Origin: Micromonospora aurantiaca ATCC 27029
Lineage (GTDB): Bacteria; Actinomycetota; Actinomycetes; Mycobacteriales; Micromonosporaceae
Length of the DNA: 64,000 bases
Reading direction: 5' to 3'
Assembly (NCBI RefSeq): GCF_000145235.1
Contig: NC_014391.1
Coordinates: 558,001 to 622,000, forward strand
Position 1 is the stretch's first letter. Each line of letters starts with the position of its first letter. Under the pieces are notes generated by a model, which had not been told where the DNA came from, did not search any database, and saw only the letters and a list, made by a program, of their open reading frames with translations. This document shows positions 34,137 to 43,488 of this stretch, piece by piece. A program made the position numbers and the translations under genes.

Positions 34137-34841
34137 ATGGAATCCGCCAGCATGGAACCCGCCGACGCCCTCGCGGAGCTGAGCCGGATCCGGCTCGACG
34201 AGGTGGCGCTCGACGACGTCCTGGCACGTGTCGCCGAACTGGCGAACCGGGCGGTCCCGGGCAGCGCGCACGTGTCCGTCTCCCTGGTGCAGGCGGGCGC
34301 GAACCGGGCCATCGCCTACACCAGCGACCTGGCCCGCAGCCTCGACGAGTGGCAGTACGCGCACGACGACGGCCCCTGCCTGGACGCCTCGATGAGCGCG
34401 GTGAGCATTTGCCTGCCCGATCTGGCCGACGAGCCGCGCTGGCCGGGCTGGGCCGCACGGGCCCGGGCGGCGGGCGTGCAGAGCTCGCTGTCGATCGGGT
34501 TGCCGATCCAGGAGGCGGTCACCGGGGCACTGAACATCCACGGCGGCGCGCCGCGCGCGTTCGACAAGTCGTCGATCGAGCTGGCGGAGGAGTTCGCGGC
34601 GTACGCGGCGGTGGCGCTCGCCAACGCGCACCTCTACGAGAGCACCGCGACGCTGGCCCGGCAGATGCAGGAGGCGATGCGCAGCCGGGCGGTGATCGAG
34701 CAGGCCAAGGGCATCATCATGGGCCAGCGGCGCTGCTCCGCCGAGGAGGCGTTCACGCTGCTCGCCAAGCTCTCCCAGGACTCCAACCGCAAGCTGCGCG
34801 AGGTGGCCGAGGCGCTCGTCTCCCGCGCCGCCGCCCGCTGA
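34137..34841 (+). CDS. GAF-ANTAR domain regulator (paralogue 2)
   Basis: About 234 residues; GAF (LDEWQYAHDDGPCLDASM) and ANTAR (AVIEQAKGIIMGQRRCSAEE, LLAKLSQDSNRKLREVAEAL) as in the paralogue at 32600. In-frame ATGs lie at 34110, 34137 and 34152; 34137 is chosen for its GGACA-type site but this is not certain. A GGGTAC stress-type element is at 34081. The conserved ANTAR halves of the two paralogues are nearly identical, while GAF halves differ more. This suggests two inputs with one output mode. Confidence 0.9.
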   Translation: MESASMEPADALAELSRIRLDEVALDDVLARVAELANRAVPGSAHVSVSLVQAGANRAIAYTSDLARSLDEWQYAHDDGPCLDASMSAVSICLPDLADEPRWPGWAARARAAGVQSSLSIGLPIQEAVTGALNIHGGAPRAFDKSSIELAEEFAAYAAVALANAHLYESTATLARQMQEAMRSRAVIEQAKGIIMGQRRCSAEEAFTLLAKLSQDSNRKLREVAEALVSRAAAR

Positions 34842-34863
34842 GGTCCGCGCCTCGCCGCTCGCG

Positions 34864-35121
34864 GTGGCCGACCTGCGCGCGGTCGCGGCGGTGGCCGCGC
34901 TGGGTGCGGCGGTCTTCGTCGGGTTCCTCGCGCACCGCTACGGCGAGCTGACCGGCCCGGGTGACGCCTGGTCCCGGGCCGTGCCGATCGGGTTCGCCGC
35001 GGTGCTCGGCGCCGGGTACCGGCACCTCCGGTCGATCGGCGTCGAGGCCCGTCCGGTGACCCGGATCACCGGCCGCGGAGGCGGCGTGAAAAGCGCGTCA
35101 AGAAACCGCGGCCGCGCGTGA
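34864..35121 (+). CDS. Small membrane protein, unsupported family
   Basis: 85 residues from a GTG 20 bases after the GAF-ANTAR stop. Two hydrophobic helices (AVAAVAALGAAVFVGFLAHR and SRAVPIGFAAVLGAGYRHL) and a basic tail. No family is recognised. The end of the frame overlaps the first copy of a 10-base direct repeat that may belong to the kdp promoter, so the last ~10 codons are less certain. Confidence 0.45.
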   Translation: MADLRAVAAVAALGAAVFVGFLAHRYGELTGPGDAWSRAVPIGFAAVLGAGYRHLRSIGVEARPVTRITGRGGGVKSASRNRGRA

Positions 35122-35135
35122 TGGTCGCGTCAAGA
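35095..35135 (+). repeat. Direct repeat CGCGTCAAGA upstream of kdp
   Basis: Two copies of CGCGTCAAGA, at 35094-35103 and 35126-35135, are 32 bases apart, about three helical turns. They lie about 90-130 bases before the first kdp-operon ORF and are the right layout for a response-regulator dimer site such as KdpE. No binding has been shown. Confidence 0.4.
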
Positions 35136-35225
35136 CCCCTGTCCGTCCGGCGGATACGGCGCTGTGATTGCCCGGCGCGGCCGGGAGGCGGTCGCGAGGA
35201 CATCTTCCGCTAGGAGAGATCAGCC

Positions 35226-35309
35226 GTGTCTGACGTGCTGTTCGTGTTGCTGACGGTGGGGCTGTTCGCGGCTCTCGCCCTCGTGGTGAGGGGCGTGGAG
35301 AAGCTGTGA
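35226..35309 (+). CDS. 27-codon membrane peptide before kdpF
   Basis: A GTG-started ORF encodes 27 residues ([20 protein letters not shown] then RGVEKL): one membrane helix and a basic end. Its stop overlaps the kdpF GTG by four bases (GTGA), and GGAGAG precedes it. KdpF-like small helices are common at the start of kdp operons; this one is an extra. It may be a second KdpF-like subunit or a leader peptide coupling translation. Confidence 0.65.
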   Translation: MSDVLFVLLTVGLFAALALVVRGVEKL

Positions 35310-35395
35310 GCGCCGTCAACGCCGTCGGCCTGGTGCTGGCGATCGGCCTGGGCGTGTTCCTGGTCGCCGCCCTGCTGTTCCCGGAGCGCTTCTGA
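35306..35395 (+). CDS. kdpF: KdpF, small subunit of the potassium ATPase
   Basis: 29 residues, one membrane helix ([20 protein letters not shown]), ending FPERF. This is the typical KdpF length and pattern. It begins in the previous stop codon and its own TGA overlaps the kdpA ATG (TGATG). KdpF stabilises the KdpABC complex. Confidence 0.88.
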   Translation: MSAVNAVGLVLAIGLGVFLVAALLFPERF

Positions 35396-37050
35396 TGAGC
35401 ATGACGACAGCCGGCGTGCTCTTCGTCCTGTCGCTGGTGGCGGCGCTCGTCGCCGTGCACCGGCTGTTCGGCGACTACATGCACCGCGTGGTCGCCGGAA
35501 CCCGGTCGTCCCGGGTCGAGCGGGGGATCTACCGCCTGGTCGGGGTCAATCCGGTCGCCGAGCAGACCTGGGGCGTGTACGCGCGCTCGGTGCTGGCCTT
35601 CTCGGCCGTCTCCCTGCTGTTCCTGTACGCGTTCCAGCGCCTGCAGAACCACCTGTGGCTCTCGCTCGGACTCGACCCGGTGGTGCCGCACGGTGCTTGG
35701 AACACCGCTGTGTCGTTCGTGACCAACACGAACTGGCAGTGGTACTCGGGTGAGTCGACGATGGGCCACCTGGTGCAGATGGCCGGCCTGGCGGTGCAGA
35801 ACTTCGTCTCGGCCGCCGTCGGCATCGCCGTGGCGGTGGCGCTGGTCCGGGGCTTCGCCCGCAGCCGCACCGGCGAGCTGGGCAACTTCTGGGTCGACCT
35901 GACCCGGGTCACGCTGCGGATCCTGCTGCCGATCGCGGTGCTCGGCGCGCTCGCCCTGATGCTCGGCGGCGTGGTGCAGAACCTGTCCGGCGGCACCGAG
36001 GTGACCACGCTGACCGGCGGCACCCAGACCGTCACCGGCGGGCCGGTGGCGAGCCAGGAGGTCATCAAGGAGCTGGGCACCAACGGCGGCGGCTTCTACA
36101 ACGTCAACAGCGCCCACCCGTTCGAGAACCCGACCGCGTGGACGAACTGGCTGGAGATCTTCCTGATCCTGGTGATCCCGTTCAGCCTGCCCCGGGTCTT
36201 CGGCCGGATGGTGGGGCAGAAGCGGCAGGGCTACGCGATCGTCGCCGTCATGGCGATCCTGGCGCTCGCCGGCATCACCCTCACCAACGTCTTCGAGCTG
36301 ACCGGCGACGGCACGGTGCCGCAGGCGGTCGGTGCGGCGCTGGAGGGCAAGGAGGTGCGCTTCGACGTGTCGAACTCGGCCACGTTCGCGGCGGCCACCA
36401 CGCTCACCTCGACCGGCGCCGTCAACTCGTTCCACGACTCGTACACGGCGCTGGGCGGGATGATGACGCTCGGCAACATGATGCTCGGCGAGGTCGCCCC
36501 CGGTGGGGTCGGCGCCGGTCTGTACGGGCTGCTGATCCTCGCGGTGATCACGGTGTTCGTTGCCGGGCTGATGGTCGGGCGCACCCCGGAGTACCTGGGC
36601 AAGAAGATCGGCTCGCGCGAGATCAAGTTCGCCTCGATGTACTTCCTGATCACCCCGGCGCTGGTGCTCACCGGCACCGCCGCCGCGTTCGCCACCGGCA
36701 ACGCCTCGACGGCGCTGAACGTCGGGCCGCACGGACTGTCCGAAGTGCTCTACGCGTTCACCTCGGCCAGCAACAACAACGGCTCCGCGTTCGCCGGCAT
36801 CACCGTGAACACACAGTGGTGGAACACCGCGCTCGGGCTCTGCATGCTGCTCGGCCGGTTCCTGCCGATCATCTTCGTGCTCGCGCTGGCCGGCTCGCTG
36901 GCCCGCCAGCAACCCACACCCGCCTCCGAGGGCACCCTGCCGACCCACCGGCCGCTGTTCGTCGGCATGGTCGTCGGCGTCACGGTGGTCCTCGTCGCGC
37001 TCACCTTCCTTCCCGCACTCGCGCTCGGCCCGCTGGCCGAAGGGCTGTGA
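35395..37050 (+). CDS. kdpA: KdpA, potassium-binding channel-like subunit
   Basis: 551 residues with about ten membrane helices. The family's selectivity-filter-like segments include [36 protein letters not shown] and [16 protein letters not shown]. KdpA binds and conducts K+ for uptake, coupled to KdpB. The start overlaps kdpF and the operon continues directly to kdpB. Length matches the family (about 560). Confidence 0.97.
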   Translation: MSMTTAGVLFVLSLVAALVAVHRLFGDYMHRVVAGTRSSRVERGIYRLVGVNPVAEQTWGVYARSVLAFSAVSLLFLYAFQRLQNHLWLSLGLDPVVPHGAWNTAVSFVTNTNWQWYSGESTMGHLVQMAGLAVQNFVSAAVGIAVAVALVRGFARSRTGELGNFWVDLTRVTLRILLPIAVLGALALMLGGVVQNLSGGTEVTTLTGGTQTVTGGPVASQEVIKELGTNGGGFYNVNSAHPFENPTAWTNWLEIFLILVIPFSLPRVFGRMVGQKRQGYAIVAVMAILALAGITLTNVFELTGDGTVPQAVGAALEGKEVRFDVSNSATFAAATTLTSTGAVNSFHDSYTALGGMMTLGNMMLGEVAPGGVGAGLYGLLILAVITVFVAGLMVGRTPEYLGKKIGSREIKFASMYFLITPALVLTGTAAAFATGNASTALNVGPHGLSEVLYAFTSASNNNGSAFAGITVNTQWWNTALGLCMLLGRFLPIIFVLALAGSLARQQPTPASEGTLPTHRPLFVGMVVGVTVVLVALTFLPALALGPLAEGL

Positions 37051-37055
37051 CAACC

Positions 37056-39245
37056 ATGAGAGACAAGGACATGACCGCACCTGTGCAGACCGCCGACGCG
37101 CCGGCTCCGGGCACGCCGGGCCGCCGGGAGGACCGGGTCGGCGGCGGACTGCTCGACCCTCGCCAGTTGCTCCGGTCGTTGCCGGAGGCGCTGCGCAAGC
37201 TCGACCCGCGCACCCTGTGGCGCAACCCGGTGATGCTGATCGTGGAGATCGGCGCGCTGTTTACCACTGTGCTCGCGGTCGCCGACCCGTCGGTCTTCGC
37301 GGTCGCGATCACCGTCTGGCTCTGGCTGACCGTGATCTTCGCGAACCTGGCCGAGGCGGTCGCCGAGGGACGCGGCAAGGCCCAGGCCGACACGCTGCGC
37401 CGGGCCAAGCAGGACACCATCGCCACCCGCCTGGTCGGCTGGACGCCCGGTGCCGCCGCGAACGCGTACCGGGACGAGGCGGTGCCCGCGCCGCAACTGC
37501 GGCAGGGTGACGTCGTCCTGGTCGAGGCCGGGCAGGTCATCCCCGGTGACGGCGACGTGGTGGAGGGCATCGCCAGCGTCGACGAGTCGGCGATCACCGG
37601 CGAGTCCGCCCCGGTGATCCGGGAGTCCGGCGGCGACCGCAGCGCGGTCACCGGCGGCACCCGGGTCCTCTCCGACCGGATCGTCGTCCGGATCACCCAG
37701 AAGCCGGGCGAGAGCTTCATCGACCGGATGATCGCGCTGGTCGAGGGCGCCAACCGGCAGAAGACGCCGAACGAGATCGCGCTGAACATCCTGCTGGCCG
37801 CGCTGACGATCATCTTCCTGCTCGCCGTCGTCACGCTCCAGCCCATGGCGATCTTCGCCAAGGGTTACCAGGCCGCCGCGCCCGACACCGCGGCGATCAC
37901 CGACTCCGGCGTCACCGGCGTCGTCCTCGTGTCCCTGCTGGTCTGTCTCATCCCGACCACCATCGGCGCGCTGCTGTCCGCGATCGGCATCGCCGGCATG
38001 GACCGGCTCGTGCAGCGCAACGTGCTGGCGATGAGCGGCCGGGCGGTCGAGGCGGCGGGCGACGTCAACACGCTGCTGCTGGACAAGACCGGCACGATCA
38101 CGCTCGGCAACCGGCAGGCCGCCGAGTTCCTGCCGGTGACCGGCGTGGACGCGGCCACGCTCGCCGACGCGGCGCAGCTGTCCAGCCTGGCCGACGAGAC
38201 CCCCGAGGGCCGCTCGGTGGTGGTGCTCGCGAAGAACGAGTACGGGCTGCGCGAGCGCGAGCCCGGTCTCATCCCGCACGCCACGTTCGTGCCGTTCACC
38301 GCGCAGACCCGGATGAGCGGCGTCGACCTCGACGCCGACGGGGGCGTCCGGCACGTCCGCAAGGGCGCGGCCGCCGCGGTGATGAAGTGGGTACGCGACA
38401 ACGGCGGCCACCCGACCGAACAGGTCGGTGAACTGGTCGACGGGATCAGCGGCACCGGCGGCACGCCGCTCGTGGTGGCCGAGCACGTGGCCGGGGAACC
38501 GGCCCGGGCGCTCGGCGTCATCCACCTCAAGGACGTGGTGAAGGCCGGGATGCGGGAGCGCTTCGACGAGATGCGCCGGATGGGCATCCGCACCGTGATG
38601 ATCACCGGTGACAACCCGCGTACCGCGAAGGCGATCGCCGACGAGGCGGGCGTGGACGACTTCCTCGCCGAGGCCACGCCGGAGGACAAGCTCGCGCTGA
38701 TCAAGAAGGAGCAGGAGGGCGGCCGGCTCGTCGCCATGACCGGCGACGGCACCAACGACGCGCCCGCGCTGGCCCAGGCGGACGTCGGCGTCGCCATGAA
38801 CACCGGCACGTCGGCCGCGAAGGAGGCCGGCAACATGGTCGACCTCGACTCCGACCCGACCAAGCTGATCGAGATCGTGGAGATCGGCAAGCAGTTGCTG
38901 ATCACCCGGGGTGCGCTGACGACGTTCAGCATCGCCAACGACATCGCGAAGTACTTCGCGATCATCCCGGCCATGTTCGCCGGCATCTACCCGTCGCTGG
39001 ACCGGCTCAACATCATGCGCCTGGCCAGCCCAGAGTCGGCGATCCTCTCCGCCGTCGTCTTCAACGCGATGGTCATCGTGGCGTTGATCCCGCTGGCCCT
39101 GCGCGGCGTGCGTTACCGCCCGGCCAGCGCCTCGACGCTGCTGCGCCGCAACCTGTGGCTCTACGGCCTCGGCGGCATCGTGGTGCCGTTCGTCGGCATC
39201 AAGCTCATCGACCTGCTCGTCCAGTTCGTCCCGGGGATCTCGTGA
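37056..39245 (+). CDS. kdpB: KdpB, P-type ATPase subunit
   Basis: About 729 residues from the ATG at 37056 (a second ATG at 37071 is possible). Motifs: ITGESAPV actuator loop, phosphorylated Asp343 in [10 protein letters not shown], and [16 protein letters not shown]. The N-terminal ~45 residues are an extra low-complexity stretch relative to E. coli KdpB. KdpB hydrolyses ATP to drive K+ through KdpA. It sits 5 bases after kdpA and its stop overlaps kdpC (TGATG). Confidence 0.97.
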   Translation: MRDKDMTAPVQTADAPAPGTPGRREDRVGGGLLDPRQLLRSLPEALRKLDPRTLWRNPVMLIVEIGALFTTVLAVADPSVFAVAITVWLWLTVIFANLAEAVAEGRGKAQADTLRRAKQDTIATRLVGWTPGAAANAYRDEAVPAPQLRQGDVVLVEAGQVIPGDGDVVEGIASVDESAITGESAPVIRESGGDRSAVTGGTRVLSDRIVVRITQKPGESFIDRMIALVEGANRQKTPNEIALNILLAALTIIFLLAVVTLQPMAIFAKGYQAAAPDTAAITDSGVTGVVLVSLLVCLIPTTIGALLSAIGIAGMDRLVQRNVLAMSGRAVEAAGDVNTLLLDKTGTITLGNRQAAEFLPVTGVDAATLADAAQLSSLADETPEGRSVVVLAKNEYGLREREPGLIPHATFVPFTAQTRMSGVDLDADGGVRHVRKGAAAAVMKWVRDNGGHPTEQVGELVDGISGTGGTPLVVAEHVAGEPARALGVIHLKDVVKAGMRERFDEMRRMGIRTVMITGDNPRTAKAIADEAGVDDFLAEATPEDKLALIKKEQEGGRLVAMTGDGTNDAPALAQADVGVAMNTGTSAAKEAGNMVDLDSDPTKLIEIVEIGKQLLITRGALTTFSIANDIAKYFAIIPAMFAGIYPSLDRLNIMRLASPESAILSAVVFNAMVIVALIPLALRGVRYRPASASTLLRRNLWLYGLGGIVVPFVGIKLIDLLVQFVPGIS

Positions 39246-40126
39246 TGCGCCTTCCCAGTTGGCTCTCCCAGCACCTGGCCGCCCTGCGCGCGGTGCTCGT
39301 CTTCACCGTGCTGCTCGGCCTGGTCTACCCGCTCGCTCTGGTCGCCGTCGGCCGGCTCCCCGGCCTCGACGGCAGGGCGGACGGTTCACTGCTCACCGTC
39401 GGCGGCCGGACCGTCGGCAGCTTGCTGATCGGCCAGTCGTTCACCGACGCGGACGGCAACCCGGTCCCGCGCTACTTCCAGTCCCGCCCGTCGGCCGCCG
39501 GGGACGGCTACGACCCGACCGCCACCGCGGCGGGCAACCTCGGCCCGGAGAGCGTGGTGGACACGCTCACCGGCGACGAGGAGACGTCGGCGCACAGCCT
39601 GCTCACCCAGGTCTGCGCCCGCAGCAAGGCGGTCGGCGACCTCGACGGCGTGGACGGGCGGCGCCCGTACTGCACGCCGGACGGGGTGGGCGCGGTGCTC
39701 GCCGTGTTCCGCGCCGACGGCCTCACCGGCCCGATCACCCGCGTGGTCAGCGTCAACCAGGCCGCGCCCGCGACGCCGTTCGTCACCATCTGGCAGGGCG
39801 TGCCGGTGGAGGCGGCGCAGCCCGGCCACGACTACGTGGCCGAGGGCGGCATCGTCACCCCGGTACGCGGGGACGCCCCGGCGCGCCCGGCCGTACCGGC
39901 CGACGCGGTCACCGCCAGCGGCAGCGGCCTCGACCCGCACATCTCCCCGGCGTACGCCCGGATCCAGGTGGCCCGGGTGGCGCGGGAGCGCGGCGCGGAC
40001 CCGGCGGCGGTACGGCGGCTGGTCGCCGAGCACACCACCGGCCGGGCGCTGGGCTTCATGGGCGAGCCCGGTGTGAACGTGCTGGAACTCAACCTGGCGC
40101 TGGACGAGGCGTTCCCGGCGCGCTGA
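39245..40126 (+). CDS. kdpC: KdpC with enlarged extracytoplasmic region
   Basis: 293 residues; E. coli KdpC is about 190. The N-terminal helix (about 12-36), the SLLIGQSFTD...YFQSRPSA segment, and the C-terminal half (VTASGSGLDPHISPAYARIQ, GEPGVNVLELNLALDEAF) match the family. The ~110 residues between about 105 and 217 replace a much shorter stretch in E. coli KdpC and hold two cysteines (VCARS and YCTPD) that may form a disulphide. KdpC stabilises the KdpABC complex. A hairpin repeat begins eight bases after the stop. Confidence 0.92.
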   Translation: MRLPSWLSQHLAALRAVLVFTVLLGLVYPLALVAVGRLPGLDGRADGSLLTVGGRTVGSLLIGQSFTDADGNPVPRYFQSRPSAAGDGYDPTATAAGNLGPESVVDTLTGDEETSAHSLLTQVCARSKAVGDLDGVDGRRPYCTPDGVGAVLAVFRADGLTGPITRVVSVNQAAPATPFVTIWQGVPVEAAQPGHDYVAEGGIVTPVRGDAPARPAVPADAVTASGSGLDPHISPAYARIQVARVARERGADPAAVRRLVAEHTTGRALGFMGEPGVNVLELNLALDEAFPAR

Positions 40127-40133
40127 CGGAAGT

Positions 40134-40187
40134 GTTAAGAAGGGCCCCCTTCACCTCGCGAGGCGTTAACAGGGGGCCCTTCCTTCC
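40134..40187 (-). repeat. Hairpin repeat, copy A (between kdpC and kdpD)
   Basis: 54 bases. AAGGGCCCCCT (40140-40150) pairs with AGGGGGCCCTT (40171-40181), enclosing a loop with the palindrome CCTCGCGAGG. Read as reverse complement it aligns end to end with copy B at 46031, matching at about 43 of 54 positions by eye. It may end or weaken transcription between kdpC and kdpD. Confidence 0.7.
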
Positions 40188-40206
40188 ACTCGGGGAGGAT
40201 GGGGGC

Positions 40207-42753
40207 GTGGGCAGGGGTGAACTGCGGATCTATCTCGGTGCCGCTCCGGGCGTCGGGAAGACGTACGCCGTGCTCGAGGAGGCCCAGCGCCGGGCCGAGC
40301 GCGGCACCGACGTGGTGATCGGCCTGGTCGAGACGCACGGCCGCCGGCACACCGCCGAGATGGTCGGCGACCTGGAGGTGGTGCCGCGCCGGTCGATGAC
40401 GTACCGGGGCGTCGAGTTCACCGAGATGGACCTGGACGCGGTGCTGGCCCGGCGGCCCGAGGTCGTCGTGGTGGACGAGCTGGCTCACACGAACGTGCCC
40501 GGCTCCCGCCACGAGAAGCGCTGGCAGGACGTGCAGGAGCTGCTCGACGCCGGGATCAGCGTGCTCTCCACTGTCAACGTGCAGCACCTGGAGTCACTGA
40601 ACGACGTGGTCGCGCAGATCACCGGCACCACCCAGCGGGAGACGGTGCCGGACCAGGTGGTCCGGGCCGCCGAGCAGGTCGAGCTGGTGGACATGACGCC
40701 GGAGGCGCTGCGCCGCCGGATGGCGCACGGCAACATCTACCGGCCCGACAAGATCGACGCCGCGCTCGGCAACTACTTCCGGGTCGGCAACCTCACCGCG
40801 CTGCGCGAACTGGCGCTGCTCTGGCTGGCCGACAAGGTCGACGAGCAGCTCGACGCGTACCGGGCCCAGCAGGGCATCTCCGACACCTGGGAGGCGCGGG
40901 AACGGGTGGTGGTCGCGCTGACCGGCGGCCCCGAGGGCGAGACGCTGATCCGCCGGGCGGCCCGGATCGCCGCCCGCAGCAAGGGCGCCGACCTGCTCGC
41001 CGTGCACGTGGCCCGCAGCGACGGGCTCGCCGGCGCCGACCCGGCCCAGCTCGCCCGGCAGCGGGTGCTGGTGGAGAGCCTCGGCGGTACGTACCACCAG
41101 GTGCTCGGCACCGACATCCCGGCGGCGCTGCTGGACTTCGCCCGGGGCGTCAACGCCACCCAGCTCGTGCTCGGCGCGAGCCGCCGGGGCCGGTTCGCGC
41201 AGGTGTTCTCCCGGGGCGTCGGGGTGACCACCACCGCGCTGTCCGGCCCGATCGACGTGCACCTGGTCACCCACCCCGAGGCGGGGCGCGGGCGCCGGGG
41301 TACGTCGGTGCCCGCCGCGCTGTCCCGGCGGCGACGGCTGATCGGGTACGCGCTCGCGGTGCTCGGCATGCCGCTGCTCACGCTCGTGCTGCGGACGCTG
41401 CCCGATCTCACCCTGACGAACGACATCCTGCTGTTCCTCGCCGGTGTGGTGGGCGTGGCGCTCGTCGGCGGGCTGTGGCCCGCGCTGGTCGCCGCGCTCG
41501 GCGGTTCGCTGCTGCTCAACTGGTTCTTCACGCCGCCGTACCGGACGCTCACCATCGCCGAGGCGGACAACCTGCTCGCCCTGGGCGTGTTCGTCGGCGT
41601 CGCCATCGCGGTGAGCTGGGTGGTCGACGTGGCGGCCCGGCGTACCCGGGAGGCGGCCCGGGCCTCCGCCGACGCGCAGACCCTGGCCACCGTGGCGGGC
41701 AGCGTGCTGCGCGGCGAGCGGCCGCTGCCCGCGCTGCTGGACCGGCTGCGGGAGACGTTCGGGCTGCGCGCGGTGAGCGTGCTGGAGCTGACCGACGAGG
41801 CCGGCGGACGCCCGGCGCGCGCCCGGGGGGCGGACGCCTGGCGGGTGGTGGCGAGCGTCGGCGAGCGGCCGCCCGGTAGCCCGGGCGCGGGCGAGACGGT
41901 GGTGCCGGTCGACGACCGGCTCAGCGTGGTGCTCGCCGGCCGGCGGCTGGAGGCGGCCGACCGGCGGGTGGTCGAGGCGTTCGCCGCGCAGGCCGCCGTC
42001 GCGCTGCGCCAGGAACGGCTGGCCGAGGAGGCCGCCACCGCCCGTCCGCTCGCCGCCGCCGACCGGATGCGGACCGCGCTGCTCGCGGCGGTCAGCCACG
42101 ATCTGCGTACGCCGCTGGCGTCGGCCAAGGCGGCGGTGAGCAGCCTGCGCAGCCACGACGTCGAGTTCGACGCGGACGACCGGGAGGAACTGCTCGCCAC
42201 CGCCGACGAGTCGCTGGACCGGCTGGGCCGGCTGGTGGCGAACCTGCTCGACATGAGCCGGTTGCAGGCCGGCGCGCTGGGCGTGAGCGCCACAGCGATC
42301 GGGCTGGAGGACGCCGTACCCCTCGCGCTTGACGAGCTGGGCCCGGCGGCGGCCGAGGTGACCACCGACATCCCGGCCGACCTGCCGGCGGCGCTGGCCG
42401 ACCCGGGCCTGCTGGAGCGGGTGCTGGTCAACATCGTGGCGAACGCGCTGCGGCACAGCCCGCCCGGCCGGCCGCCGGCGATCACCGGCAGCGCGCACGC
42501 CGGGCAGGTCGAGCTGCGGGTGATCGACACCGGCCCGGGCATCCCGGAGGACCAGTGGGAGCACGTCTTCCTGCCGTTCCAGCGCCTCGGCGACCGGGAC
42601 AACCAGACCGGGGTGGGCCTGGGGCTGGCGCTGTCCCGGGGACTGGCCGAGGCGATGGGTGGCAGCATCACCCCGGAGACCACGCCCGGTGGCGGTCTCA
42701 CCATGGTGCTGCGGCTGCCGGCCGCCACCCAGCCGGAGGGGCCGCAGGAATGA
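40207..42753 (+). CDS. kdpD: KdpD sensor histidine kinase
   Basis: 848 residues from the GTG at 40207 (GGGGAGG upstream). The N-terminal KdpD domain has the Walker A GAAPGVGKTYAVLEEAQ; a Usp-like domain follows (LTGGPEGETLIRRAARIA), then four membrane helices (DUF4118), a GAF-like region, the phospho-acceptor His631 in AAVSHDLRTPLASA, and the ATPase motifs NIVANALRHSP, DTGPGIPED and GVGLGLALS. It senses K+ limitation or turgor, and its Usp domain is the site at which c-di-AMP binds in some species. Its stop overlaps kdpE. Confidence 0.96.
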   Translation: MGRGELRIYLGAAPGVGKTYAVLEEAQRRAERGTDVVIGLVETHGRRHTAEMVGDLEVVPRRSMTYRGVEFTEMDLDAVLARRPEVVVVDELAHTNVPGSRHEKRWQDVQELLDAGISVLSTVNVQHLESLNDVVAQITGTTQRETVPDQVVRAAEQVELVDMTPEALRRRMAHGNIYRPDKIDAALGNYFRVGNLTALRELALLWLADKVDEQLDAYRAQQGISDTWEARERVVVALTGGPEGETLIRRAARIAARSKGADLLAVHVARSDGLAGADPAQLARQRVLVESLGGTYHQVLGTDIPAALLDFARGVNATQLVLGASRRGRFAQVFSRGVGVTTTALSGPIDVHLVTHPEAGRGRRGTSVPAALSRRRRLIGYALAVLGMPLLTLVLRTLPDLTLTNDILLFLAGVVGVALVGGLWPALVAALGGSLLLNWFFTPPYRTLTIAEADNLLALGVFVGVAIAVSWVVDVAARRTREAARASADAQTLATVAGSVLRGERPLPALLDRLRETFGLRAVSVLELTDEAGGRPARARGADAWRVVASVGERPPGSPGAGETVVPVDDRLSVVLAGRRLEAADRRVVEAFAAQAAVALRQERLAEEAATARPLAAADRMRTALLAAVSHDLRTPLASAKAAVSSLRSHDVEFDADDREELLATADESLDRLGRLVANLLDMSRLQAGALGVSATAIGLEDAVPLALDELGPAAAEVTTDIPADLPAALADPGLLERVLVNIVANALRHSPPGRPPAITGSAHAGQVELRVIDTGPGIPEDQWEHVFLPFQRLGDRDNQTGVGLGLALSRGLAEAMGGSITPETTPGGGLTMVLRLPAATQPEGPQE

Positions 42754-43430
42754 CCCGGATCCTGGTCGTCGACGACGAGCCGCAGATCCTGCGCGCGCTG
42801 CGGATCAACCTGCGCGCCCGGGGCTACGACGTCGAGGTCGCAGGCAGCGGCGCCGCCGCGCTCAAGGCCGCCGCCGGGCACCCGCCGGACCTGGTGGTGC
42901 TCGACCTCGGCCTGCCCGACCTGGACGGCACCGACGTCATCCGGGGTCTGCGCGGCTGGACCGCCGTGCCGATCATCGTGCTGTCCGGACGGGCCGGCAG
43001 CGAGGACAAGGTGGCCGCGCTCGACGCGGGCGCCGACGACTACGTGACCAAGCCGTTCGGGGTGGACGAGCTGCTGGCCCGCATCCGCGCGGTGACCCGG
43101 CGGCTCGCCCCGGCCACGCCCGCCGTGCCCGCGCTGCGGATCGGCCACAACACCGTCGACCTGGCCGACCGGACGGTCACCCGGGACGACGGCGTCGAGG
43201 TCAAGCTCACCCCCACCCAGTGGGCCATGCTGGAGAAGCTGCTGCGCAACCCGGGCAAGCTGGTCAGCCAGCGCCAGTTGCTGCACGACGTGTGGGGGCC
43301 GGAGTACCACCACGAGACGAACTACCTGCGGCAGTACATGGCCCAGTTGCGGCGCAAGCTGGAGGACGACCCGGCCCGGCCCCGCCACCTGATCACCGAA
43401 CCGGGCATGGGCTACCGCTACCGCCCCTGA
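42750..43430 (+). CDS. kdpE: KdpE response regulator
   Basis: 226 residues: receiver domain with Asp8/Asp9, phosphorylated Asp52 (VVLDLGLPDLDG) and Lys101 (VTKPFG), then an OmpR-type winged helix (LTPTQWAMLEKLLRNPGKLV, YLRQYMAQLRRKLE). It is the partner of KdpD and should activate the kdpFABC promoter. The ATG overlaps the kdpD stop (ATGA). Confidence 0.96.
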   Translation: MTRILVVDDEPQILRALRINLRARGYDVEVAGSGAAALKAAAGHPPDLVVLDLGLPDLDGTDVIRGLRGWTAVPIIVLSGRAGSEDKVAALDAGADDYVTKPFGVDELLARIRAVTRRLAPATPAVPALRIGHNTVDLADRTVTRDDGVEVKLTPTQWAMLEKLLRNPGKLVSQRQLLHDVWGPEYHHETNYLRQYMAQLRRKLEDDPARPRHLITEPGMGYRYRP

Positions 43431-43488
43431 CGTTTGCGCGAGCGCGGGCGGGGGACTCGGCGACCCGGCCGAGCAGCGGGGGAGGGGC

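Noticed and set aside
35098..37080. Long minus-strand frame across kdpA
   Set aside because: Antisense to kdpA; no recognisable domain.
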